From: Herbiconiux sp.
GTDB lineage: Bacteria > Actinomycetota > Actinomycetes > Actinomycetales > Microbacteriaceae
Assembly: GCF_023264855.1 (NCBI RefSeq)
Contig: NZ_JAHFUW010000003.1
Span: 62,001 to 126,000, forward strand
Reading direction: 5' to 3'
Length of the DNA stretch: 64,000 nt
Under the pieces are notes generated by a model, which did no database searches, was not told the origin of the DNA, and was given only the letters and a program-made list of their open reading frames with translations. The translations under genes and the position numbers were made by a program. Below, piece after piece: positions 58,164 to 64,000 of this stretch. Position 1 is the first letter of the stretch, and each line of letters opens with the position of its first letter.

Positions 58164-60643
58164 GCGAGGGATCCTGTCGGGTCTTGTCCGTAGACGTTCT
58201 GATAGCGGGTGAAGAGGGAGTCGACGGCGTCGGCGGCGATCGGCGGTGGGGTCTCGCCGCCGCCGAGCTGACGGGAGAACAGCACCGAGCGGGCCACGTC
58301 CTCCACCATCACGGCGGCTTTCACGGCATCGCGGGCGTCCTTGCCGATGGTGAACGGGCCGTGGCTCTTCATCAGCACGGCCCGCGACCGGTGGCCGCGG
58401 AGGGTCTCGACGATGCCCCGGCCGATCGAGTCGTCACCGATGATCGCGAACGGCCCGATCGGCACCTCGCCGCCGAACTCGTCGGCCATCGCCGTGGTGA
58501 CGCAGGGGATCGGCTCGCCCCGGGCGGCCCAGGCGACGGCATAGGGGGAGTGGGTGTGCACCACCCCGCCGACCTCGGGCATCTCCCGGTACACGTAGGC
58601 GTGGGCGGCGGTGTCACTCGAAGGGGAGCGGTCCGAGCCCTCGGTGCCGGGGATGACGCGGCCGTCGAGGTCGCAGAGGATCATGTTCTGCGGCGCCAGC
58701 GCGTCGTAGTCGACGCCGCTCGGCTTGATGACGAAGAGGTCGGCGCCCGGCACACGGCCCGAGATGTTGCCGCCGGTCCACTGCACGAGGTTGTACCGGG
58801 TGAGCTGGGCGTGCAGGTCGCTGACCTCCTGGCGCACCCGGTCGATGGTGGCCTGCAACTCGGGGCCGGGAGCGAAGGCTCCGGATGCCACGGCCGGGCC
58901 GGTCTCGGTCGAGGTGCCGCCGGGCGCGGTGCCGGTGGGCGCGGTGGGCGCGCTCGAGGACGACGGGCCGGCGGGTGAGGTGCTCGGGGAGCCGGCGGGC
59001 GCGGTGGTGGAGGTGGCGGGCAGCGGAAGCGCCTCGACCGCGGCGGCCTCGACGGCCAGTCCGGCTCGGTAGCGCTCGAGGTAGGCGGCGAAGCCGGCCA
59101 CATCGGCGGGTTCGGGATCGACGCTTCGCAGGTCGGCGCCGGCGAACACTTCGCTCGCCAGGAACGCGTCGAGGGCGACTCCGGATGCGGCGGGTCGCAG
59201 GTAGGCGGCCAGCACGGCGACGCCCCAGGCACCGCCCTCCGAGGCGGTCTCGGTCACGGTCACGGGAGCGTCGAGCGCGCCGGCCAGGAACCGCTGGGCG
59301 ACGCCGGCGGTGCGGAACAGCCCGCCGTGCGCGAACATCCGGTCGATCGCCACGCCCTCCTCGGTGAGCACGCGCAGGCCGAGTGCCAGGGTGCCGAAGA
59401 CGCCGTAGAGCTGGGCGCGCGCGAAGTCGGCGAGCGTGAGGGCGCTGCCGGGGCTCCGCACGACCAGCGGGCGCCCCTCGGCGAGGCCGGCGATGGGCTC
59501 GCCGGCCAGATGGTTGTAGGCGAGCACGCCCCCCGCATCCGGAGCGCCGAGCAGTGCCTCGCGGAACAGCACGTCGAACACCGCGTCGCCCTCGACCGGC
59601 GCGCCGGCCGCCGCCGAGAACCGCTCGAACAGGCCGGCCCAGGCGGCGAGTTCACTCGCGCCGTTGTTGCAGTGAACCATGGACACCGGGTCGCCGGCGG
59701 GTGTGGTCACCAGGTCGAGTTCGTGGTGCACCTCACGCAGCGGATGCTCGAGCACCACCATCGCGAAGATGCTCGTACCCGCGCTCACGTTGCCGGTGCG
59801 CGGAGCCACGGCTCCGGTGGCGACCATGCCGGTTCCCGCGTCGCCCTCGGGCGGGCAGAGCGGTGCGCCCGGCTGCAGTGCGCCGCTCGGGTCGAGCAGG
59901 GCCGCGCCCTCGGCGGTGAGCTCGCCCGCCGGCTGTCCGGCCACGAGAACCTCGGGCAGCAGCGCGCGCAGGTCGTGAGGCAGCTCGGGAGCGGTCTCGG
60001 CGAGCAGCCCGTCGTATCGGGCGAGTATCTCGGCGTCGTAGTCGTTCGTGCGGGCGTCGATCGGGAACATCCCCGAGGCATCGCCGACCCCGAGCACGCG
60101 CCGGCCGGTGAGGCGCTCGTGCACGTGCCCGGCCAGGGTCGTGAGGTGCCGGATGTGCGGCACGTGCGCCTCGTGATCGAGCACGGCCTGGTGCAGATGG
60201 GCTACCGACCAGCGCAGTGGGATGTTCACCCCGAACAGCTCGGAGAGTGCGGCCGCCGCGGGGCCGGTGCTGGTGTTGCGCCAGGTGCGGAACGGCGTGA
60301 GCAGCTCGCCGGCCGCGTCGAACGCCAGGTAGCCGTGCATCATCGCCGAGACGCCGATGGCTCCGTAACCGGCCGGATGCACGCCGTAGCGCGTCGCGAC
60401 GTCGGCGGCGAGGTCGGCGTAGGCGGCCTGGAGGCCCGCCCAGACGGCGTCGAGGGGGTAGGTCCAGACGCCCTCGTGGAACTCGTTCTCCCAGCTGTGG
60501 CTGCCGACCGCGAGCACGGCGTGGTCGTCGCCGATCAGGCAGGCCTTGATGCGCGTGGAGCCCAGCTCGATGCCGAGGACGGCGCGACCGGAGGCAATCG
60601 TCTCGCGGGCGGCCTCGTGCTCGGGGGCGGCGGGCTGGCTCAT
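58160..60643 (-). CDS. araB-araD: Fused ribulokinase-like FGGY kinase and L-ribulose-5-phosphate 4-epimerase
   Basis: 827-residue single frame covering both later steps of L-arabinose catabolism. Residues 22-535 are an FGGY kinase ([17 protein letters not shown] at 24-40; [25 protein letters not shown]). Residues about 541-588 are a Ser/Thr/Pro/Ala/Gly linker. Residues about 595-827 are a class II epimerase: [14 protein letters not shown], Asp677 (PSSDTAAH), zinc ligands His696/His698 (VVHTHSP) and His761 (KSHGPF), and C-terminal Tyr818 (NVYGQ). The Asp-to-His spacing of 19 equals E. coli AraD (76/95). ATG 60643 is preceded by GAAGGAG. No stop or start separates the domains. Confidence 0.9.
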   Translation of the reverse strand: MSQPAAPEHEAARETIASGRAVLGIELGSTRIKACLIGDDHAVLAVGSHSWENEFHEGVWTYPLDAVWAGLQAAYADLAADVATRYGVHPAGYGAIGVSAMMHGYLAFDAAGELLTPFRTWRNTSTGPAAAALSELFGVNIPLRWSVAHLHQAVLDHEAHVPHIRHLTTLAGHVHERLTGRRVLGVGDASGMFPIDARTNDYDAEILARYDGLLAETAPELPHDLRALLPEVLVAGQPAGELTAEGAALLDPSGALQPGAPLCPPEGDAGTGMVATGAVAPRTGNVSAGTSIFAMVVLEHPLREVHHELDLVTTPAGDPVSMVHCNNGASELAAWAGLFERFSAAAGAPVEGDAVFDVLFREALLGAPDAGGVLAYNHLAGEPIAGLAEGRPLVVRSPGSALTLADFARAQLYGVFGTLALGLRVLTEEGVAIDRMFAHGGLFRTAGVAQRFLAGALDAPVTVTETASEGGAWGVAVLAAYLRPAASGVALDAFLASEVFAGADLRSVDPEPADVAGFAAYLERYRAGLAVEAAAVEALPLPATSTTAPAGSPSTSPAGPSSSSAPTAPTGTAPGGTSTETGPAVASGAFAPGPELQATIDRVRQEVSDLHAQLTRYNLVQWTGGNISGRVPGADLFVIKPSGVDYDALAPQNMILCDLDGRVIPGTEGSDRSPSSDTAAHAYVYREMPEVGGVVHTHSPYAVAWAARGEPIPCVTTAMADEFGGEVPIGPFAIIGDDSIGRGIVETLRGHRSRAVLMKSHGPFTIGKDARDAVKAAVMVEDVARSVLFSRQLGGGETPPPIAADAVDSLFTRYQNVYGQDPTGSLA

Positions 60644-60667
60644 GCTCGTGGACTCCTTCGGCTTGGC

Positions 60668-60733
60668 ATGTGATCGCTCATGTGATCGCTCACATTGGAG
60701 TCGAGCATACACGCCCGGGGGGCGATGTGTCAG
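60668..60733 (-). promoter_or_regulatory. Arabinose operon promoter with tandem LacI-type operators
   Basis: On the minus strand CTGACA (60728-60733) and TATGCT (60704-60709) are 18 bp apart, the -35 overlapping the lacI stop codon. Just downstream, a 12-bp unit CATGTGATCGCT is repeated (60667-60678, 60679-60690). The second unit completes a 16-bp operator, ATGTGA-TCGC-TCACAT (60680-60695), of LacI type. Confidence 0.75.
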
Positions 60734-61797
60734 TGCGGGGGCGGTGCGGAGGAGCCGCGCAGCACGAGGGCGGGCTCCACCGAGGGCGGGGCCTCGGCCT
60801 GCCCGAGCAGACGGGCGAGGGCCCGGCGCCCGGCCTCGGCGAAGTTCTGCCGCACCGTCGTCAGCCCCGGCCGGTAGTGGCGTGCCTCAGGGGTGTCGTC
60901 GAAGCCGACCACGCTGAGGTCGTCCGGCACCGCGAGGCCGCACTCGGCGGCCGCGTGCAGCAGTCCGAGAGCCATCTGGTCGTTCGCCGAGAACACGGCG
61001 GTGACCCCGGGTCGCAGCAGGGCGCGGGCGGCCTCGTAGCCCGAGTCGGCGCTCCAGTCGCCCGCCTCGACGGCGGCGGCCCGCAGCCCGCGGGAGGCGA
61101 GTTCTGCGCGGAATCCGGAGTCCCGCGATTCGGCGTCGATCCAGTCGGCCGGCCCCGCGAGGTGGGCGATCGCAGTGTGGCCGAGATCGGCCAGATGGGC
61201 GGTGGCGAGGCGTGCGCCGTGATGCTGGTCGAGGGCGACGGTGGAACCGTCGAGGGTGCTGAGCGTCTGCAGGGTCACGAAGGGCACGCCGATCGGCAGT
61301 CGTTCCAGCGTCGCCAGAACCGGTGTCTGCGGTGCGACGACCACGAGGCCCTCCACCGAGAGCGCGAGCAGGTGCTCGAGTGCTTCGTTCACCGAGGCCG
61401 GATCGAATCCGTCGGCCGTGGCGATGCTCACGCTGTAGCCGCGCGCCCTGGCCGCCGCTTCGACGGCCGCGATGCTCGACGCCGGCCCGTATTCGCCGTG
61501 CGCGGTCGAGAGGATGCCGATGATGCGCGAGCGGCTGGTCACCAGTGCCCGGGCGGCCAGGTTGGGCCGGTAGCCGAGCTCGCGCATGGCGTCGAGCACC
61601 TTCTGCCGGGTGGCGGGGCGCAGGCTCGGATGGTCGTTGAGCACGCGCGACACGGTCTGATGCGACACACCGGCGGCCTTCGCCACGTCGAACACGCTCG
61701 GCCCGCGCGGTTTGGTGCCGGACGCGCCGGACGTCGCGCCGGTCGCATCCGGCGTCGTGCCCACCGGATCCGGGGGAGGGGTTTCGGTGCGGCTCAT
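60730..61797 (-). CDS. LacI-family regulator of the arabinose genes
   Basis: 355-residue repressor: a 30-residue Pro/Thr/Gly-rich N-terminal tail, then the headpiece SVFDVAKAAGVSHQTVSRVL, hinge PNLAARALVTSRS, and a sugar-binding core ending VVGFDDTPEARHYRPGLTTV. CTGGAGC precedes ATG 61797. It lies directly upstream of the kinase-epimerase gene, whose promoter carries LacI-type operators. It is the functional counterpart of AraR, probably released by L-arabinose or an intermediate. Confidence 0.9.
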   Translation of the reverse strand: MSRTETPPPDPVGTTPDATGATSGASGTKPRGPSVFDVAKAAGVSHQTVSRVLNDHPSLRPATRQKVLDAMRELGYRPNLAARALVTSRSRIIGILSTAHGEYGPASSIAAVEAAARARGYSVSIATADGFDPASVNEALEHLLALSVEGLVVVAPQTPVLATLERLPIGVPFVTLQTLSTLDGSTVALDQHHGARLATAHLADLGHTAIAHLAGPADWIDAESRDSGFRAELASRGLRAAAVEAGDWSADSGYEAARALLRPGVTAVFSANDQMALGLLHAAAECGLAVPDDLSVVGFDDTPEARHYRPGLTTVRQNFAEAGRRALARLLGQAEAPPSVEPALVLRGSSAPPPH

Positions 61798-61859
61798 GAT
61801 GCTCCAGTATCCCGTGCAGCCCGCGCTCGCGTGAGAGGCGGCGGATGCGCGGCTACTCC

Positions 61860-61888
61860 TTGTGCCCGGCTAAAGGCTGATCGATAAT
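61860..61888 (+). promoter_or_regulatory. Promoter giving a leaderless iclR transcript
   Basis: TTGTGC (61860-61865) and GATAAT (61883-61888) are 17 bp apart. The expected start, 6-8 bp downstream, coincides with GTG 61897, which has no ribosome binding site. Confidence 0.55.
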
Positions 61889-61896
61889 CTTCCACT

Positions 61897-62706
61897 GTGA
61901 AGAAAAATCAGATCCAGCAGAAGCCGCCGTACCCGATCGAGTCGGTCGACAACGCCCTGCGGATCCTGCAGATGATGCGCGACGAGGGCGAGGTGCGCAT
62001 CACGGATGTCGCCACCGCACTGGGCGTTGCGCCGTCGACGGCGCACCGGCTGATGGCCATGCTGATCTACCGGGGCTTCGCCATCCGCGACGACTCCCGG
62101 CACTACTCCGCGGGGCCGGCGCTCGGCGCCAGCGCGATCGGGTCGTCGTGGACCAAGACGCTGAGGGTCGCCGTGGAGCCGACCCTGGAGATCCTCAGCT
62201 CGCGGCTCGCCGAGACCGTGAACCTGATCGTGCGGGTGGGCGTGAGCGCCCGGTTCCTCACCTCGATCGAGTCCAGCACGTTGCTGCGCGTGGGCGACCG
62301 CACCGGCTCGGTGCTGCCGGCGCGCTCCGCCTCGGGCGGCAAGGTGCTGCTCGCCTTCGAGCCGCTGGCGCAGCTCGAACGGCTCTACCGCGGCAAGAGC
62401 GCCGAACTCGGCGGCGATGCGTTGAACGACGACGACTTCGCGCTCCTGGTCGCCGACATGGCCGCGATCCGGCGCCGCGGATACGCGATCAACCGGGAGG
62501 AGACCGAGACCGGCGTCGGAGCCATCGGCATCCCGGTTCTCACCCCCGACGGCCGCCCGGTCGCGTCGTTCTCGGTGGCGACGCCGGTCGGCCGGCTCGA
62601 ACGGCTGCTCGAACCCGGCAAACTCGAGCTGATGTTCGCGGCGCGCGACGACATGACCGAGGCACTGCGCGGCACCTCCCTGGATCGGCCCGCGGTTTCT
62701 GGCTAG
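61897..62706 (+). CDS. IclR-family regulator
   Basis: 269 residues. The winged helix-turn-helix is at about 12-75 (IESVDNALRILQMMRDEGEV, ATALGVAPSTAHRLMAMLIY) and the effector domain contains LPARSASGGKVLLAFEP, NREETETGVGAIGIPVL and ASFSVATP, all typical. GTG 61897 begins an unusually Lys/Gln-rich stretch (MKKNQIQQK). It is co-directional with the ThDP enzyme 73 bp downstream and likely controls it. It is divergent from the arabinose regulator. Confidence 0.9.
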   Translation: MKKNQIQQKPPYPIESVDNALRILQMMRDEGEVRITDVATALGVAPSTAHRLMAMLIYRGFAIRDDSRHYSAGPALGASAIGSSWTKTLRVAVEPTLEILSSRLAETVNLIVRVGVSARFLTSIESSTLLRVGDRTGSVLPARSASGGKVLLAFEPLAQLERLYRGKSAELGGDALNDDDFALLVADMAAIRRRGYAINREETETGVGAIGIPVLTPDGRPVASFSVATPVGRLERLLEPGKLELMFAARDDMTEALRGTSLDRPAVSG

Positions 62707-62779
62707 CAGAATGCGTTCCGTTCCGGGCCGCGCCGCGGGCTAGCGTGGCCGGGAGCGTCAGAGAAGCGGAGTTGCTGCC

Positions 62780-64000
62780 ATGGGTCGTACAACGGAGTCG
62801 AATCCCCCTCACCAGGTCAACGGGCCCGAACAGGTGAACGGGGCGGAGCTGCTGGTGCGCACCCTCGTGCGGCTGGGGGTCGAAGACGCCTTCAACATCG
62901 TGGGTCTCGGACTGTTCCCGCTCGCCGAGGCCTTCTACCGTCACCGCGACGACGTGCGCTACATCTCGGCGCTGAACGAGACCAATCTCGGCCTGATCGC
63001 CGCCGGCTACGCCCGCGCCAAGCGCTCGGCCTCGTTCGTGAACGTGTACCACGCCTCCGGCACGGCTCTCGGCATGATGGCCATCACCACGGCCTGGGCC
63101 GAGAGCGTGCCGCTGGTCTTCACCAGCACCACGTCCAGTCGCAAACTCGAGGGGCGCGACCAGTACGCCGCCGTGCCGCGCGCGGTCACCGAGATGAGCA
63201 GCCAGTTCACCAAGTGGAGCGCCGAGATCCCGAGCGCCGAACGCATCCCGGAGTTCGTCGAGCGCGCGTTCCAGATTGCGAACACCCCGCCGTACGGCCC
63301 CGTGCACCTTGCCTTCCCGATGGACGTCTGGCTCGAGCAGACCGACGACCTGTCGACGGATGCCGCCCCCACCGAGCTGCTCGCCGCATCCGGAGCCTCG
63401 GCCGAGGCCGTCACCCGCATCGCCGACGCCCTCCGGCGCAGCGAGAAACCCCTGATCGTGGCCGGCAGCGAGCCGGCCCGCTACGACGGGGTCGACGCGG
63501 TCGTGGCCCTCGCCGAGACGCTCGGGGCGGCGGTGGTGACCGAAGACAAGATCTCCGACCTCGGCTTCCCGACGACGCATCCCCAGTTCGTCGGCAAGCT
63601 CAGCATGAACCGGGCGCTGGTGGCCGAGAGCGACCTGGTGCTGCTGCTCGGCGTGGAGCTGACCGAGTCGGGGCTCACCGCGCCCGTCGACTTCGGCGAC
63701 GCCACGGTCGTGATGCTGAGCGTCGACCCGCTGCTGCTCACCCGTCAGATCCGCCCCGCCGTCGCGGCCCTGGGCCTGCCGGGGCCGACGCTCACGGCGG
63801 TCACGGCGGCGCTCGCCGCCGACCCGATCCCGGATGCGCGGCGCGAGCGGAACGCGGCGGCCGCCCGCGAGCGGCATGAGGCCCGGGCTGTGAGAAACGA
63901 GCAGATCCGCGCCATCCGCTTCGACGAGTCGCCCCTCGCGATCGGCCGGATCGTCACCGAGGTCGCCGCGGCGATGCCCGAGGGCGCGATCGTGGTGAAC
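62780..64000 (+). CDS. ThDP-dependent enzyme, acetolactate synthase-like (truncated by window end)
   Basis: 407 codons are visible and the frame runs off the window. The N-terminal pyrimidine-binding domain (about 20-190) has the activating Glu in SALNETNLGLIAAGYARAK, and the middle domain is about 205-340 (KPLIVAGSEPARYDGVDAVV, VTEDKISDL). The PP-binding domain with the GDG...NN motif would lie beyond 64000. GCGGAG lies before ATG 62780. Subfamily (benzoylformate decarboxylase, oxalyl-CoA decarboxylase, acetolactate synthase) cannot be fixed. The IclR gene just upstream suggests a catabolic role. Confidence 0.88.
   Translation, partial: MGRTTESNPPHQVNGPEQVNGAELLVRTLVRLGVEDAFNIVGLGLFPLAEAFYRHRDDVRYISALNETNLGLIAAGYARAKRSASFVNVYHASGTALGMMAITTAWAESVPLVFTSTTSSRKLEGRDQYAAVPRAVTEMSSQFTKWSAEIPSAERIPEFVERAFQIANTPPYGPVHLAFPMDVWLEQTDDLSTDAAPTELLAASGASAEAVTRIADALRRSEKPLIVAGSEPARYDGVDAVVALAETLGAAVVTEDKISDLGFPTTHPQFVGKLSMNRALVAESDLVLLLGVELTESGLTAPVDFGDATVVMLSVDPLLLTRQIRPAVAALGLPGPTLTAVTAALAADPIPDARRERNAAAARERHEARAVRNEQIRAIRFDESPLAIGRIVTEVAAAMPEGAIVVN

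Noticed and set aside
1-64000. CRISPR arrays, phage genes, toxin-antitoxin pairs or secondary-metabolite assembly lines
   Set aside because: No regularly spaced repeats, cas-like proteins, phage structural genes, small paired ORFs or carrier-protein/synthase domains were seen on either strand.

Overview
The window is high-GC actinobacterial DNA. Tight ATGA/GTGA gene overlaps, frequent GTG starts, a 13E12/DUF222 HNH gene and the gene content suggest a soil- or plant-associated member of the Microbacteriaceae or a close relative. The family assignment is an inference from style and content; no marker gene is present. Nearly all of it is catabolic and transport accessory DNA.

1-9.3 kb: a D-2-hydroxyacid dehydrogenase and a Gfo/Idh/MocA oxidoreductase, then a LysR regulator divergent from a six-gene overlapping operon (3146-9326). 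The operon encodes a type I extradiol dioxygenase, two fumarylacetoacetate-hydrolase-fold enzymes, a cyclase-family hydrolase, a class A flavin monooxygenase and an ACMSD-like amidohydrolase. It looks like a complete but unassigned aromatic meta-cleavage route.

9.4-21.6 kb: an MFS exporter/importer, an esterase, a GH3 glycosidase and a TetR regulator form one operon, divergent from a GPH-type sugar transporter. Next come pobA, an IclR regulator and pcaHGBDC. Two near-identical inverted repeats (TTCCC-N7-GGGAA) mark pobA and the iclR-pcaH interval as one regulon. Together these could take up a plant phenolic glycoside, release the phenolic acid and degrade it through protocatechuate; pcaIJF are not in the window.

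21.6-24.4 kb: a DUF222/HNH gene, a perfect 31-bp inverted repeat, a short IS5-type transposase remnant and a TetR gene.

24.4-36.2 kb: a CocE-type hydrolase, a DUF3237 protein and a YtcJ-like amidohydrolase, then a TetR gene and an operon for an oligopeptide-type ABC importer, an amidase and a second DUF3237 protein.

36.2-41.7 kb: an HSL-type esterase, two TetR regulators, two SDRs and an EthA-like Baeyer-Villiger monooxygenase, the enzyme set expected for ketone-to-ester-to-alcohol degradation.

41.7-48.2 kb: a cyclodeaminase-like protein, a molybdate module (HTH-Mop regulator, modABC), tRNA-Cys, a DJ-1/PfpI protein, tRNA-Gln and a zinc alcohol dehydrogenase.

48.2-56.5 kb: a fructan/sucrose operon on the minus strand (GH32, CUT1 ABC transporter, LacI, second GH32, PfkB kinase). 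Its promoter is flanked by two LacI-type operators.

56.6-61.8 kb: an L-arabinose locus in which a ribulokinase-like kinase and L-ribulose-5-phosphate 4-epimerase are fused into one 827-residue protein, followed by araA and preceded by a LacI-type regulator. The window ends with an IclR regulator and a truncated ThDP-dependent enzyme. A dispersed hairpin repeat occurs in two intergenic regions (45.9 and 56.5 kb).
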